From positions 1,674,001 through 1,738,000 of the forward strand of contig NZ_CP101717.1 in assembly GCF_030643825.1 (NCBI RefSeq): DNA of 64,000 nucleotides. The letters run 5' to 3'. Positions 9,910 to 20,697 of the stretch are shown one piece after another. The translations under genes and the position numbers were made by a program. The stretch comes from Salinispirillum sp. LH 10-3-1. GTDB taxonomy: Bacteria; Pseudomonadota; Gammaproteobacteria; Pseudomonadales; Natronospirillaceae. Below the pieces are notes generated by a model. That model was not told the DNA's origin and searched no databases. It saw only the letters and a list, made by a program, of their open reading frames with translations. Numbering within the stretch: the first letter of the stretch is position 1; every line of letters begins with the position of its first letter.

Positions 9910-12600
9910 ATGGGAAAGTCTTTAGTAATCGTTGAGTCCCCGGCCAAAGCCAAGACGATCAATAAATACCTTGGTCCCGGTTTCGTGGTGAAGTCGAGCG
10001 TTGGTCATATTCGAGACTTGCCTACCTCTGGCCAGAGTAAACCAGTTGATGCCACCGAGCGCGCGAAGCAAGCGGCGAAAACCCGTGCTATGCCCGCGGA
10101 CAAAAAAGAACAGTACAAAAAAGACAAAGCTCGTTCGCAGCTCATCGCGCGTATGGGTGTAGACCCGGAAAATGATTGGCAGGCGCATTACGAGATTCTG
10201 CCTGGCAAAGAAAAGGTTGTCGACGAACTTAAGCGCTTGGCGAAAGACGCTGATCAAATCTATCTCGCAACGGATTTGGACCGCGAAGGGGAGGCCATTG
10301 CATGGCACCTCAAGGAAGCCATTGGTGACGTGGCGCCCTATAAGCGGGTTGTGTTCAGTGAGATCACCAAAAAAGCGATTCAGTCTGCTTTTGCTAAACC
10401 CAGTGAGCTGAATGTCAGCCGTGTGAATGCCCAGCAAGCGCGTCGCTTCCTTGACCGCGTCGTCGGCTACATGGTTTCGCCGCTGTTGTGGAAAAAAGTG
10501 GCGCGTGGCCTGTCTGCCGGACGGGTGCAAAGTGTTGCTGTGAAGTTGATCGTTGAGAAAGAACAAGAAATTCGCAAATTTAACCCGGAAGAATACTGGG
10601 ATACGCTGGCCGAAACCATTACTGGGCTTGGTGTCGAGTTGCCGCTAAAGGTCGCTCGCGTAGGTGATAAAGAGTACCGCCCAACGAATGAAGCCGATAC
10701 GCGGGCCCATGAGGCGAAACTGCGCTCATACGACCTTGTGGTGTCTGAACGGGCCGATAAACCGACTCAGTCGCGCCCTAATGCCCCCTTTATTACGTCG
10801 ACGTTACAGCAAGCCGCCAGTAACCGTCTGGGCTTCACAGTTAAGAAAACCATGATGATGGCGCAGCGCTTGTATGAAGCGGGTTACATTACCTATATGC
10901 GTACAGACTCAACCAACCTGAGTGCCGATGCCGTTGCATCGGCGCGTAAGCTCATTGGTGACGAGTTTGGTGCTGCCTACCTGCCGAGTGACCCTGTACG
11001 CTACTCGAGCTCTGACGCCGCTCAGGAAGCACATGAGGCCATCCGTCCTTCCGATGCCACAATGCGTTCTGCTGCACTGCAAGGCATGGAGCAGGACGCT
11101 TTGCGTTTATACGACCTGATTTGGCGCCGTTTCATTGCTTGCCAGATGGTGCCGGCGCAATACTTGAGTTCTACCATCACGGTGGCGGCAGGCGACTATC
11201 AGCTCCGCGCCAAAGGTCGGATTCTGAAGTTTGACGGCTACACGCGGGTCATGAGTCAGCCGAAGAGCAACGAAGATCTGGAGCTGCCGGATGTGTCCGT
11301 CGGCGAGACGCTGACCGTCAGCAGCATTGAAAGTCAGCAGCATTTCACCAAGCCGCCCGCGCGTTTTACCGAAGCGACGCTGGTCAAAGAGCTCGAAAAA
11401 CGCGGTATTGGACGGCCATCTACGTATGCTTCCATCATTTCAACGATCCAAGATCGTGGCTATGTGAAGCTGGAAAGTCGTCGTTTCTATGCGGAAAAAA
11501 TGGGTGAAATTGTCACGGGTCGTTTGTCAGAGAGCTTTTCTAACCTGATGAATTACGACTTCACGGCACGTATGGAAGAGGCGTTGGATAAAGTCGCTAA
11601 GGGCGAGCGCGACTGGAAGCAGGAGTTAAACGACTTCTACCGTGATTTTTCTGGCCGCTTGGAAACAGCAGATCAAGACGATGGTGGTATGCGCGGTAAT
11701 ATGCCGACGCTGACCGACATCGACTGCCCAGCATGTGGCCGGAAGATGATGATTCGGACCGGAACCACTGGTGTGTTTTTGGGCTGTTCGGGCTATAACT
11801 TACCGCCCAAAGAACGCTGCAAACAGACCTTAAATCTGGTTTCTGCTGACGAGTTTGTTGGTCAGGACGACGAAGAAGCTGAAGTAAAAGAGCTGCGCCA
11901 GAAGCGTCGTTGTCACAAGTGTGATTCCTCAATGGATGCTTACATCATTGATGAAGAGCGCAAAATTCACATCTGCGGTAACAACCCAGACTGCGATGGT
12001 TTTCAAGTCGAAGCCGGTAAGTTCCGCCTGAAAGGCTACGACGGACCCACCTTAGAATGCGACAAGTGCGGCTCGCAAATGCAGTTAAAAACCGGCCGTT
12101 TTGGTAAGTACTTTGACTGTACTAACGATGCCTGTAAGAACACGCGCAAACTGTTGCGCAGCGGTGAGCCTGCGCCGCCAAAAATGGATCCAGTGCCATT
12201 GCCTGAACTGCAATGCCAGAAGGTGGACGATACCTATGTATTGCGTGATGGTGCAGCAGGCTTGTTTTTGGCAGCCAGTCAGTTCCCTAAGAACCGCGAG
12301 ACGCGTGCGCCTTATCTGCACGAGATAATGCCGCATAAAGCTGAGGTTGACGTAAAGTACGACTTCTTGTTCAGTGGTCCGACGGAGGATGGTGATGGCA
12401 ATCCTACGTTGATCCGCTTCAGTCGGAAGACGCAGGAGCATTACTTGTCAACAGAAGTCGACGGCAAAGACACTCGCTGGCGCGCGTTCTTTGAGAATGG
12501 CAAGTGGGTGGTGCAGTCTGCTGCACCGGCAAAGGCAAAAGCCAAGCCTAAGGCCAAAGCGAAACCCAAAGCGAAAGCGAAGCCGAAGGCGAAAACGTAG
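9910..12600 (+). CDS. topA: DNA topoisomerase I
   Basis: An 896-residue type IA topoisomerase that removes negative supercoils. The Toprim domain is at the N-terminus ([19 protein letters not shown]) with [13 protein letters not shown] supplying the metal-binding acids. The nucleophile is Y329 in [10 protein letters not shown]. The C-terminal DNA-binding region has three visible zinc ribbons ([17 protein letters not shown] with [15 protein letters not shown] with CTNDAC). The protein ends in a long Ala-Lys-Pro repeat tail, common in proteobacterial TopA, which aids DNA or RNA polymerase contact. The ATG has no strong Shine-Dalgarno. It is a single-gene unit with its own terminator. Confidence 0.97.
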   Translation: MGKSLVIVESPAKAKTINKYLGPGFVVKSSVGHIRDLPTSGQSKPVDATERAKQAAKTRAMPADKKEQYKKDKARSQLIARMGVDPENDWQAHYEILPGKEKVVDELKRLAKDADQIYLATDLDREGEAIAWHLKEAIGDVAPYKRVVFSEITKKAIQSAFAKPSELNVSRVNAQQARRFLDRVVGYMVSPLLWKKVARGLSAGRVQSVAVKLIVEKEQEIRKFNPEEYWDTLAETITGLGVELPLKVARVGDKEYRPTNEADTRAHEAKLRSYDLVVSERADKPTQSRPNAPFITSTLQQAASNRLGFTVKKTMMMAQRLYEAGYITYMRTDSTNLSADAVASARKLIGDEFGAAYLPSDPVRYSSSDAAQEAHEAIRPSDATMRSAALQGMEQDALRLYDLIWRRFIACQMVPAQYLSSTITVAAGDYQLRAKGRILKFDGYTRVMSQPKSNEDLELPDVSVGETLTVSSIESQQHFTKPPARFTEATLVKELEKRGIGRPSTYASIISTIQDRGYVKLESRRFYAEKMGEIVTGRLSESFSNLMNYDFTARMEEALDKVAKGERDWKQELNDFYRDFSGRLETADQDDGGMRGNMPTLTDIDCPACGRKMMIRTGTTGVFLGCSGYNLPPKERCKQTLNLVSADEFVGQDDEEAEVKELRQKRRCHKCDSSMDAYIIDEERKIHICGNNPDCDGFQVEAGKFRLKGYDGPTLECDKCGSQMQLKTGRFGKYFDCTNDACKNTRKLLRSGEPAPPKMDPVPLPELQCQKVDDTYVLRDGAAGLFLAASQFPKNRETRAPYLHEIMPHKAEVDVKYDFLFSGPTEDGDGNPTLIRFSRKTQEHYLSTEVDGKDTRWRAFFENGKWVVQSAAPAKAKAKPKAKAKPKAKAKPKAKT

Positions 12601-12620
12601 TAGGAGATCCGCTTGGATAC

Positions 12621-12648
12621 AAAAAAGCCACCCTAGGGTGGCTTTTTT
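12621..12648. terminator. Bidirectional terminator between topA and gltA
   Basis: AGCCACCC TA GGGTGGCT flanked by A5 on the left and T5 on the right, so the entire 28 bases are a perfect palindrome. It lies 20 bases after topA and 67 bases after the end of the convergent gltA. A second dyad, GGCGGGTGT / ACACGCCGCC (12687-12707), lies closer to gltA and may end that gene. Confidence 0.92.
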
Positions 12649-12715
12649 ATGCTGGCATTACACCTCTGTGAGGATGCCAGTGGATCGGCGGGTGTAAACA
12701 CGCCGCCCTACCTGG

Positions 12716-13993
12716 TTACTTCTTCGGATACTGGCGCGCTGTTTCGCCTTTATACAGCTGGCGAGGGCGACCAATGCGGTAGTCACCACCGACCATCTCT
12801 TTCCAGTGCGCAATCCAGCCGGCCGTACGGCCGAGCGCGAAAATCACCGTGAACATGGACGTTGGTATGCCCATGGCACGCAACAGGATGCCAGAATAGA
12901 AATCGACGTTAGGATAGAGTTTCTTCTGTACGAAGTACTCGTCTTCCAGAGCGATCTTTTCCAACTTCATGGCTATTTTCAGCAGCGGATCGTTTACCTG
13001 ACCCAGCTCTTTCAACACTTCATCTGCGTGTGCTTTCATTACCTTGGCACGTGGATCGTAATTTTTGTATACCCGATGACCAAATCCCATCAGACGGAAC
13101 GGATCGTTCTTGTCTTTGGCTTTGGCGATGTAGGTTTCAATGTTGGACTCGTCGCCAATTTCTTCCAGCATTGACAGTACGGCTTCGTTAGCGCCGCCAT
13201 GAGCAGGTCCCCAAAGCGCTGCAATGCCTGCAGAAATACACGCGAAGGGGTTGGCCCCAGTAGAGCCGGTCAGTCGCACGGTCGATGTAGAGGCGTTTTG
13301 CTCGTGATCGGCGTGCAAGATGAAGATCTTGTCCATGGCCGCAGCCATAACAGGGTTCACCTTATACTCCTCACATGGGTTGGAAAACATCATATGCAGG
13401 AAGTTTGACGCGTAATCGAGGTCATTGCGCGGGAAAGTAAATGGCTGACCGATTGAGTATTTGTAAACCATCGCAGCCAGAGTAGGCATCTTGGAAATCA
13501 GGCGATGGGCGGTGATTTCGCGGTGGTCTTTGTCGGTAATGTCCAGCGAGTCATGGTAGAACGCTGCCAGTGCTCCAACCACCGCCACCATGATGGCCAT
13601 CGGGTGAGAGTCGCGGCGGAAGCCATCAAAGAAGGTATGGATCTGCTGGTGCACCATGGTGTGGTGCATGATCATATGGTTGAACTTGGCCTTTTCTTCT
13701 TTCGTCGGCAAGTTGCCGTACAGCAACAAGTAGCAAGTCTCAAGGTAGTCGGCGTTGTCCGCCAGTTCCTCAATAGGGTAGCCGCGATGCAGAAGAATGC
13801 CCTTGTCACCATCGATGTAGGTTATTTCGGAATCACAAGACGCTGTCGACACAAAGCCTGGGTCATAGGTGAACAACCCGTGCTTAAGCAAACCACGAAC
13901 ATCTACTACGTCTGGCCCCATTGTGCCGCTATAGATAGGTAGTTCGATCGGCTCTTTGCCGTCAATCATCAAGGTCGCTTTCTGGTCAGTCAT
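12716..13993 (-). CDS. gltA: Citrate synthase (type II, hexameric)
   Basis: A 425-residue enzyme joining acetyl-CoA to oxaloacetate at the entry to the TCA cycle; the E. coli enzyme has 427. Substrate-binding and catalytic histidines are visible in [12 protein letters not shown] and [13 protein letters not shown], and the N-terminal extension characteristic of Gram-negative NADH-sensitive type II enzymes is present (about residues 1-60). A good Shine-Dalgarno (GGAGG) precedes the ATG. It is divergent from sdhCDAB across a 409-base control region and reads from its own sigma70 promoter at 14115-14142, leaving a leader of about 115 bases. Confidence 0.97.
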   Translation of the reverse strand: MTDQKATLMIDGKEPIELPIYSGTMGPDVVDVRGLLKHGLFTYDPGFVSTASCDSEITYIDGDKGILLHRGYPIEELADNADYLETCYLLLYGNLPTKEEKAKFNHMIMHHTMVHQQIHTFFDGFRRDSHPMAIMVAVVGALAAFYHDSLDITDKDHREITAHRLISKMPTLAAMVYKYSIGQPFTFPRNDLDYASNFLHMMFSNPCEEYKVNPVMAAAMDKIFILHADHEQNASTSTVRLTGSTGANPFACISAGIAALWGPAHGGANEAVLSMLEEIGDESNIETYIAKAKDKNDPFRLMGFGHRVYKNYDPRAKVMKAHADEVLKELGQVNDPLLKIAMKLEKIALEDEYFVQKKLYPNVDFYSGILLRAMGIPTSMFTVIFALGRTAGWIAHWKEMVGGDYRIGRPRQLYKGETARQYPKK

Positions 13994-14114
13994 GCGGCCT
14001 CCTTAGGCTTGGTAAAAAAGAGTGAGTGTGGAATGGTATTCAGCAGGCGAGTCGGTGTCTTCTTATACCATGGTCTAATTCTAAACAACAACAGACCTGT
14101 GAAAAATGCGCACA

Positions 14115-14142
14115 ACTATAGAGGTCGGGCTGATTTTGTCAA
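14115..14142 (-). promoter_or_regulatory. sigma70 promoter of gltA
   Basis: On the minus strand TTGACA (14142-14137), a 16-base spacer, then TATAGT (14120-14115). The -35 is a consensus match. The start of transcription would be near 14108, giving an untranslated leader of about 115 bases. Confidence 0.75.
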
Positions 14143-14286
14143 TTTTTTACTGGTTAGCTCCGAAACTTTAGTGTTGTGTGCGACCACAATGCGTCGTGAG
14201 TGTACACCAAATAGGCAAGTGCACGGCCATAGTTCGTTTCTATAGTCATTATTAATAAATAGCGTGGGAAAACTTGTCTTGATGGT

Positions 14287-14315
14287 TTGTAATTGCGCAG
14301 GGTGGACACTATAAT
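14287..14315 (+). promoter_or_regulatory. sigma70 promoter of the sdh-suc operon
   Basis: TTGTAA (14287-14292), a 17-base spacer and a consensus TATAAT (14310-14315). Transcription would start near 14322, about 80 bases before sdhC. The leader contains the dyad GGAAC ... GTTCC (14349-14365), which might be an operator or leader hairpin. Together with the gltA promoter this accounts for the 409-base space between gltA and sdhC. Confidence 0.75.
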
Positions 14316-14402
14316 CGCCCACGTTTTCAGCCCTCATGCATGGGTTTTGGAACACAATCTGTTCCTAATAAATTTCATGCCGACTAACAAAACTAAAAGA
14401 GA

Positions 14403-14789
14403 GTGTCTTCAGCCGTGAAAGCAGACAGACCTGTAAACCTAGACCTAACTACGATCTCTCTCCCTCTCGCTGCGTTAACGTCCATCTTGCACCGAATTTC
14501 CGGCATTTTCTTGCTGATAGGCTCAGCCTTTATGGTGTGGATGCTGCATAAGTCACTGGCTTCTCCAGCGGATTTTGCGACAGCGCAGGCAGTAATGAAT
14601 CATGGCTTGGCCAAATTTATTACATGGGGCCTTCTGTGTTCACTGGGATATCACCTTGTGGCAGGTATCAAGCATTTAATAATGGATGGCGGCCTGGGTG
14701 AAACAAAAGAAGGCGGTAAGCTGGGCGCTCAAATTACTCTGGTAATCAGCGTTATTCTTTTTGTACTGGCAGGAGTTTGGGTATGGTAA
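14403..14789 (+). CDS. sdhC: Succinate dehydrogenase cytochrome b556 subunit SdhC
   Basis: A 128-residue membrane anchor of complex II that binds haem b and ubiquinone. The family start RPVNLDL, then SILHRISGIFLL opens the first of three membrane helices, and the haem-ligand histidine lies in GYHLVAGIKHLIMD. The GTG at 14403 gives the same N-terminal length as the Pseudomonas protein (an AV pair four residues before RPVNLDL). A second GTG at 14415 has a better spaced AGAGAG and cannot be excluded. It is first of sdhCDAB and overlaps sdhD by seven bases. Confidence 0.94.
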   Translation: MSSAVKADRPVNLDLTTISLPLAALTSILHRISGIFLLIGSAFMVWMLHKSLASPADFATAQAVMNHGLAKFITWGLLCSLGYHLVAGIKHLIMDGGLGETKEGGKLGAQITLVISVILFVLAGVWVW

Positions 14790-15130
14790 GCAGTGTCACG
14801 AATTTCAGTCGCAACGGTTTGTCTGATTGGATAATCCAGCGTTTATCCGCCGTTGTCCTCGCCGCTTATACCCTATTTATGGTGGCGTATTTCTTGGTGC
14901 AGCCTGAGTGGTCCTATGAAGCCTGGACTGGCTTGTTTGCGCAAGGCTGGATGAAACTATTCACCTTATTAACGATTCTAGCGGTAATCGCACACGCTTG
15001 GATCGGTATGTGGACGGTTGCGACCGACTACATCAAGTCAACGGGTCTGCGTTTGGCCTTTCTTGTCATACTTGGCCTCGTGTTGTTCGTCTATTTTGTG
15101 GTGGCCTTTGACGCAGTATGGGGTGTATAG
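14783..15130 (+). CDS. sdhD: Succinate dehydrogenase hydrophobic anchor subunit SdhD
   Basis: A 115-residue partner of SdhC with three membrane helices (about residues 22-44, 54-76 and 89-112). The segment SDWIIQRLSAVVLAAYTLFM carries the conserved arginine near the quinone site, and HAWIGMWTVATDYIK contains the haem-ligand histidine and the quinone-site tyrosine region. The ATG at 14783 has AGGAG eight bases upstream inside sdhC, and the two genes overlap, so they are translationally coupled. SdhA begins three bases after its stop. Confidence 0.94.
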   Translation: MVSSVTNFSRNGLSDWIIQRLSAVVLAAYTLFMVAYFLVQPEWSYEAWTGLFAQGWMKLFTLLTILAVIAHAWIGMWTVATDYIKSTGLRLAFLVILGLVLFVYFVVAFDAVWGV

Positions 15131-15133
15131 AAC

Positions 15134-16906
15134 ATGACTAATATCAGAACCTTAGAATATGATGCCGTCATCGTTGGTGGTGGTGGTGCGGGTATGCGCG
15201 CAGCTTTGCAGTTGGCGCAGTCCGGCGTTAAGACCGCTGTGGTCTCTAAAGTATTCCCGACGCGTTCGCACACGGTTTCTGCGCAAGGTGGTATCACCTG
15301 TGCCATTGCCAGTGATGATCCGAACGACGATTGGCGCTGGCACATGTATGACACCGTAAAGGGGTCAGATTACATCGGCGACCAAGAAGCTATCGAGTAT
15401 ATGTGTAGCGTGGGCCCACAAGCTGTGTTCGAACTCGATCACATGGGCCTACCATTTTCACGTACTGAAAATGGTCGGATCTATCAGCGTCCTTTCGGTG
15501 GACAGTCAAAAGATTTCGGTAAAGGCGGGCAGGCCGCACGTACTTGTGCTGCTGCCGACCGTACCGGTCACGCGCTGCTGCACACGCTGTATCAGGGCAA
15601 CCTGAAAGCCGGCACTCAGTTTTTGAACGAGTGGTATGCAGTAGATCTGGTGAAGAACCAAGACAATGCGGTTGTTGGCTGCACCGCGATTTGTATCGAA
15701 ACCGGTGAAACAGTTTACATTAAGGCCAAAGCGACTGTGTTTGCGACTGGTGGTGCTGGTCGTATTTATGCTTCAACAACCAACGCGTTGATCAACACCG
15801 GTGACGGCATTGGTATGGCGTTGCGTGCTGGATTCCCTGTCCAAGACATGGAAATGTGGCAGTTCCACCCAACCGGCATCGCAGGCGCTGGTACTTTGGT
15901 AACCGAAGGCTGCCGTGGTGAAGGTGGTTATCTGGTCAACAAAGACGGCGAGCGCTTCATGGAGCGTTATGCGCCCACAGCGAAAGATTTGGCGGGTCGT
16001 GACGTAGTAGCCCGGTCGATGATTCTGGAAATTTTGGAAGGTCGTGGTTGTGGTCCTGACGGCGATCACGTTTACCTGAAGCTGGATCACTTGGGTGAGA
16101 AAGTTCTGAACGAAAAACTGCCCGGTATTTTAGAGTTGTCGCGTACCTTCGCGCACGCCGATCCAGTAAAAGAGCCGATTCCTGTGGTTCCTACTTGCCA
16201 CTATATGATGGGCGGTATTCCGACGAACATCGGCGGCCAAGCGTTGACACAAGATGCGCAGGGCAATGATGTCGTGGTTGAAGGTCTGTACGCTTGTGGT
16301 GAAGCGGCCTGTGTATCGGTACATGGCGCTAACCGCCTCGGCGGTAACTCCTTGCTCGACTTGGTGGTCTTTGGTCGCGCTGCTGGCCTGCAGATTGAGA
16401 AGTCACTGCGTGAAGGCTATGACAACCGCGCTGCTAGCCAGAGCGACATTGATGCCTCGATGGATCGTTTGAATAAGCTGGAAGCGCGTAAGACCGGTGA
16501 AAGCGTTGCTGAGGTGCGTAAAGAACTGCAGCGCACTATGCAACTGTACTTCGGGGTGTTCCGCCAAGGCGACAACATGCAGAAAGGGCGTAAGATGCTG
16601 GAAGAGTTGCGGGCACGCGTGGAAAATGTCGCGCTGGCTGATTCTAGCAAGGCGTTCAACACCGCGCGAATCGAAGCGTTGGAGCTGTATAACTTGTTAG
16701 AAGTAGCAGAGGCAACGGCGGTTTCTGCTGAAGTGCGTACCGAGAGTCGTGGTGCTCATGCCCGTGAAGACTTCACCGAGCGTGATGATGAAAACTGGCT
16801 GTGCCATACCCTTTACTTCCCGCAGGATCGCAGCGTGAAGAAACGGGGCGTCAACTTTGCACCGAAGACGATGGATAAATTTGAACCCATGGTACGGTCT
16901 TACTAG
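15134..16906 (+). CDS. sdhA: Succinate dehydrogenase flavoprotein subunit SdhA
   Basis: A 590-residue catalytic subunit oxidising succinate to fumarate. The FAD-binding Rossmann segment is [20 protein letters not shown], and FAD is covalently attached at H46 in [11 protein letters not shown]. Active-site groups are in [20 protein letters not shown] and in the GHANRLGG-like stretch ([20 protein letters not shown]). Length and C-terminus (ending [20 protein letters not shown]) are those of E. coli and Pseudomonas SdhA. It is third in sdhCDAB, with 11 bases before sdhB. Confidence 0.98.
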   Translation: MTNIRTLEYDAVIVGGGGAGMRAALQLAQSGVKTAVVSKVFPTRSHTVSAQGGITCAIASDDPNDDWRWHMYDTVKGSDYIGDQEAIEYMCSVGPQAVFELDHMGLPFSRTENGRIYQRPFGGQSKDFGKGGQAARTCAAADRTGHALLHTLYQGNLKAGTQFLNEWYAVDLVKNQDNAVVGCTAICIETGETVYIKAKATVFATGGAGRIYASTTNALINTGDGIGMALRAGFPVQDMEMWQFHPTGIAGAGTLVTEGCRGEGGYLVNKDGERFMERYAPTAKDLAGRDVVARSMILEILEGRGCGPDGDHVYLKLDHLGEKVLNEKLPGILELSRTFAHADPVKEPIPVVPTCHYMMGGIPTNIGGQALTQDAQGNDVVVEGLYACGEAACVSVHGANRLGGNSLLDLVVFGRAAGLQIEKSLREGYDNRAASQSDIDASMDRLNKLEARKTGESVAEVRKELQRTMQLYFGVFRQGDNMQKGRKMLEELRARVENVALADSSKAFNTARIEALELYNLLEVAEATAVSAEVRTESRGAHAREDFTERDDENWLCHTLYFPQDRSVKKRGVNFAPKTMDKFEPMVRSY

Positions 16907-16917
16907 GAGTTATCAGC

Positions 16918-17625
16918 ATGCAGGTATCAGTTTATCGTTATAATCCGGAAACGGATAAAAAGCCTTACATGCAGGACTACACCATTGAACTGCCAGAAGG
17001 CAAAGACATGATGGTGTTGGACGTCTTGAACATGTTGAAAGAACAAGACGTTACCATGTCCTACCGTCGCTCATGCCGTGAAGGTGTGTGCGGTTCTGAT
17101 GGCATGAACATCAACGGTAAGAACGGCTTGGCTTGTATCACGCCTATCTCTGAAGCCATGCACGGCAAGAGTAAGTTGGTTCTGCGCCCGCTACCTGGTC
17201 TGCCGGTTGTGCGTGACCTGGTGATTGATATGTCTTTGTTCTACCAGCAATATGAGAAGATCAAACCGTATTTGCAAAACAATACACCAGCGCCTGCCAT
17301 TGAGCGTTTGCAGTCCCCAGAAGACCGCGCCAAGCTTGATGGCCTATATGAGTGTATACTCTGTGCGTGTTGCTCAACGTCTTGCCCGTCATTTTGGTGG
17401 AACCCCGAAAAGTTCATCGGGCCTGCTGGCTTGTTGCAGGCGTATCGTTTTCTTGCCGATTCGCGTGATACTGCTACCGCAGAGCGTTTGAGTGAACTGG
17501 ATGATCCGTTCAGTGTTTTTCGCTGCCGCGGTATCATGAACTGTGTGAACGTTTGCCCGAAGGGATTGAATCCCACTCGTGCTATCGGGCATATCCGTTC
17601 TATGTTATTGAAGAATGCGACCTAA
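16918..17625 (+). CDS. sdhB: Succinate dehydrogenase iron-sulfur subunit SdhB
   Basis: A 235-residue electron-transfer subunit between SdhA and quinone. The [2Fe-2S] ligands are C53, C58, the aspartate of CGSDG and C73. The ferredoxin-like half supplies the [4Fe-4S] and [3Fe-4S] ligands in CILCACCSTSCPSF and CRGIMNCVNVCPKGLNP. A Shine-Dalgarno (AGGAG) lies at ideal distance from the ATG. Its last codons form the left arm of a terminator-like hairpin, which may set the ratio between sdh and the downstream suc genes. Confidence 0.98.
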   Translation: MQVSVYRYNPETDKKPYMQDYTIELPEGKDMMVLDVLNMLKEQDVTMSYRRSCREGVCGSDGMNINGKNGLACITPISEAMHGKSKLVLRPLPGLPVVRDLVIDMSLFYQQYEKIKPYLQNNTPAPAIERLQSPEDRAKLDGLYECILCACCSTSCPSFWWNPEKFIGPAGLLQAYRFLADSRDTATAERLSELDDPFSVFRCRGIMNCVNVCPKGLNPTRAIGHIRSMLLKNAT

Positions 17626-17641
17626 GGGTCGCTTTCTTTTT
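17617..17641 (+). terminator. Terminator/attenuator hairpin at the end of sdhB
   Basis: GCGACC (17617-17622), loop TAAG, GGTCGC (17627-17632), then TTTCTTTTT. The left arm includes the end of the sdhB reading frame and the stop lies in the loop. The 6-bp stem is short, so partial read-through into sucA is likely. The 190 bases to sucA show no strong promoter. Confidence 0.65.
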
Positions 17642-17815
17642 AGGTCTAAGGATGGATACAGGCAGGCATCGCATGGACGAAGCTGCCTTTATTGCTATTA
17701 TTAGTGTTCGGCTGCAAAGGTCACGGAACAATTGGTGCAGGGTGTTGCGTTAATTGTTGGGTGACTCCTTGATACTCCGGCGTCGCAAATAGGTATTTTT
17801 CTAGGTAGAGCAGAA

Positions 17816-20662
17816 ATGGCTGAAAGCTACATGGAACAACAGTGGGCCTTATCCCATCTGGCAGGAGGTAACTCAAAATATCTGGAGGAGCTCTTTGAAG
17901 CCTACCTGCAGGATCCGAATTCAGTGCCAGAGGAATGGCGCAATGAATTCGACAAGTTGCCCAGTGTCAACGAATCCGTTCATAACGATATTCCACAAGC
18001 CCCGATTCGTGATCACTTTCTTCTTCTTGGTAAGTCGCGTGGCCGCAGCGTTGGTCTTGTGGCACCGTCAATCAGTTCTGAGCATGAACGTAAGCAAGTG
18101 CGTGTACACCAGTTGGGCACGGCTTATCGTTTTCGTGGTCATCAGAAGGCGAAGATTGATCCGCTAGGGATCATGCAGCGTCCTCCTGTGCCGGATCTGG
18201 ACCTGCACTTTCACGATCTGTCTAAGGCCGATGAAGAAACCATCTTCAATTGCAGCAACCTGTATATCGGCGTTGACGAAGCTCCGCTGAAGGACATTGT
18301 TAATGCACTGGAGCGCACGTATTGCGGTAGTATCGGTGCTGAGTTTACGCACATCGTCGACACTGAGCAGCGCCGCTGGATTGAGCGACGCATGGAATCC
18401 GTGCGCTCGACTCCTTCCTTCAGCAAGCATGCACGGCTGCATATCTTGGAGCGCTTAGCGGCTGCAGAAGGCTTAGAAAAGTATCTGGGCTCTAAGTACC
18501 CTGGTACTAAGCGCTTCGGTCTGGAAGGTGGTGAAGCCTTGATCCCCATGATCGACGAGCTGATTCAGCGCGCCGGTTCCTACGGCGCCAAAGAAATCGT
18601 TATCGGTATGGCGCACCGTGGTCGTTTAAACATGCTGGTGAACATTCTGGGTAAGAACCCACGCGAATTGTTCGACGAGTTTGAAGGTAAGTCCTTTATT
18701 GAAATGGGCTCCGGTGACGTGAAATACCACCAAGGTTTCTCATCTAACGTGATGACCACGGGCGGTGAAGTTCACTTGGCGTTGGCGTTTAACCCGTCGC
18801 ACCTGGAAATCGCCTCGCCCGTGGTGGAAGGTTCCGTGCGGGCTCGTCAAGACCGTCGTAAAGACCGCGATGGCTCATTGGTCGTACCAGTCAATATTCA
18901 CGGCGACGCCGCATTTGCCGGTCAGGGCGTCGTGATGGAGACATTCCAAATGTCTCAGACGCGCGCCTTCAAGACCGGTGGCACAGTTCACATTGTTATC
19001 AATAACCAGGTTGGTTTTACCACTTCACGTCAAGAAGATGCTCGCTCTACCGAGTACTGTACTGATGTTGCAAAAATGGTACAGGCGCCTATCTTCCACG
19101 TGAACGGTGACGATCCGGAAGCGGTCGCGTTTGTGACGCAAATGGCCATCGACTTCCGTCAGACCTTTAAGCGAGACGTCGTTATCGACCTGGTGTGCTA
19201 TCGCCGTCGTGGTCACAACGAAGCGGATGAGCCGGCGATGACTCAGCCGGTGATGTATTCCAAGATTCGTTCCCAGAAGACTACCCTAGATCTCTATTCA
19301 CAGCGCATTGTGGAAGAAGGGCTGATCAGCGCGGATGAATTCAAAACCATGGTCGAAGACTACCGTGACCTGCTGGACAAAGGCATGCATGTTGCCAAGT
19401 CCTTGGTTACGCAGGCCGACAAGTCGCTTCAGGTTGACTGGACGCCATATTTGAACCAACCCATGGAAGACTACTTTGATACCTCAATGCCGCTGAAAGA
19501 GCTGCAAGAGCTGTCCAAGCTGATGACGCGTATTCCAGAAACATTCCCGCTGCAAAAGCAAGTGCAGAAGATCATCACCGATCGGCAGAAAATGTCTGCC
19601 GGTGCGTTGCCGATCAACTGGGGCTTTGCGGAAATGCTGGCGTACACGACCATCTTGTCACAAGGCCATCCTATTCGCTTTACTGGTCAGGACGTCGGTC
19701 GGGGTACATTCGTGCACCGGCATGCGGTGCTGCACCACAATAAAGATGGTTCGACGTATACACCGTTGCAGCATCTGTTTGATGATCAGCCCGAGTTCGA
19801 TATTTACGACTCGTTCTTATCTGAAGAAGCTGTTTTGGCGTTTGAATACGGCTATTCAGCCACTCGTCCAGATACCTTAGTTATTTGGGAAGCGCAGTTC
19901 GGGGACTTTGCCAACGGCGCGCAAGTGGTTATTGATCAGTTCATTACCAGTGGTGAGAACAAATGGGGACGTTTGTCCGGTTTGGTCATGCTACTGCCGC
20001 ACGGGTATGAAGGGCAGGGGCCAGAGCACTCTTCAGCGCGCCTGGAACGCTTCTTACAGCTTTGTGCAGAGCAAAATATTCAGGTCTGCGCGCCAACGAC
20101 ACCAGCACAGGTTTACCATATGCTACGTCGTCAAGTTGTGCGCAATCTGCGTAAGCCGTTGGTTGTCATGTCTCCTAAGAGCCTGTTGCGTCATAAAGAC
20201 GCAGTATCCACGCTTGAAGAGCTGGCAGATGGGCACTTCCGTACTATCATTGATGAGACCGACAATACCATCGACCCGGCCAAAGTGCAGCGCGTAGTGC
20301 TGTGTTCCGGTAAGGTGTACTACGATCTGGCTGAGTTCCGGCGCAGCAACGAGATCAACAATGTCGCTATCATCCGTGTGGAGCAACTGTATCCTTTCCC
20401 AGAAGAAGAGTTGCAAAAAGCAATGGCACCCTACGTCAATCTTGAAGACGTGGTGTGGTGTCAGGAAGAGCCAATGAACCAAGGGGCGTGGTACAGTAGC
20501 CAGCACCATATGCGGAATGTCATATCACGCCACAACCCAGATATTTATCTGAGTTACACGGGCCGTGACGCATCGGCATCGCCGGCTGCAGGCTACATGA
20601 AGCTGCACATGGAGCAGCTGAAAAGATTTTTGGAAGACGCACTGATCTATCCGAAAAAATGA
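17816..20662 (+). CDS. sucA: 2-oxoglutarate dehydrogenase E1 component
   Basis: A 948-residue thiamine-diphosphate enzyme that decarboxylates 2-oxoglutarate and passes the succinyl group to the lipoyl arm of SucB. The N-terminal E2-binding helix (about 10-45, LSHLAGGNSKYLEELFEAYL) is present. ThDP and substrate contacts are seen in GMAHRGRLNMLVN, HGDAAFAGQGVVMET and YRRRGHNEADEPAMTQP. The C-terminal half has GQDVGRGTFVHRHAVLH. The length is that of the gammaproteobacterial enzyme (933-945). It lies 35 bases before sucB. Confidence 0.98.
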   Translation: MAESYMEQQWALSHLAGGNSKYLEELFEAYLQDPNSVPEEWRNEFDKLPSVNESVHNDIPQAPIRDHFLLLGKSRGRSVGLVAPSISSEHERKQVRVHQLGTAYRFRGHQKAKIDPLGIMQRPPVPDLDLHFHDLSKADEETIFNCSNLYIGVDEAPLKDIVNALERTYCGSIGAEFTHIVDTEQRRWIERRMESVRSTPSFSKHARLHILERLAAAEGLEKYLGSKYPGTKRFGLEGGEALIPMIDELIQRAGSYGAKEIVIGMAHRGRLNMLVNILGKNPRELFDEFEGKSFIEMGSGDVKYHQGFSSNVMTTGGEVHLALAFNPSHLEIASPVVEGSVRARQDRRKDRDGSLVVPVNIHGDAAFAGQGVVMETFQMSQTRAFKTGGTVHIVINNQVGFTTSRQEDARSTEYCTDVAKMVQAPIFHVNGDDPEAVAFVTQMAIDFRQTFKRDVVIDLVCYRRRGHNEADEPAMTQPVMYSKIRSQKTTLDLYSQRIVEEGLISADEFKTMVEDYRDLLDKGMHVAKSLVTQADKSLQVDWTPYLNQPMEDYFDTSMPLKELQELSKLMTRIPETFPLQKQVQKIITDRQKMSAGALPINWGFAEMLAYTTILSQGHPIRFTGQDVGRGTFVHRHAVLHHNKDGSTYTPLQHLFDDQPEFDIYDSFLSEEAVLAFEYGYSATRPDTLVIWEAQFGDFANGAQVVIDQFITSGENKWGRLSGLVMLLPHGYEGQGPEHSSARLERFLQLCAEQNIQVCAPTTPAQVYHMLRRQVVRNLRKPLVVMSPKSLLRHKDAVSTLEELADGHFRTIIDETDNTIDPAKVQRVVLCSGKVYYDLAEFRRSNEINNVAIIRVEQLYPFPEEELQKAMAPYVNLEDVVWCQEEPMNQGAWYSSQHHMRNVISRHNPDIYLSYTGRDASASPAAGYMKLHMEQLKRFLEDALIYPKK

Positions 20663-20697
20663 TGTTGGGCGCACGAGGAACGACTAAGGGTTAAAGA

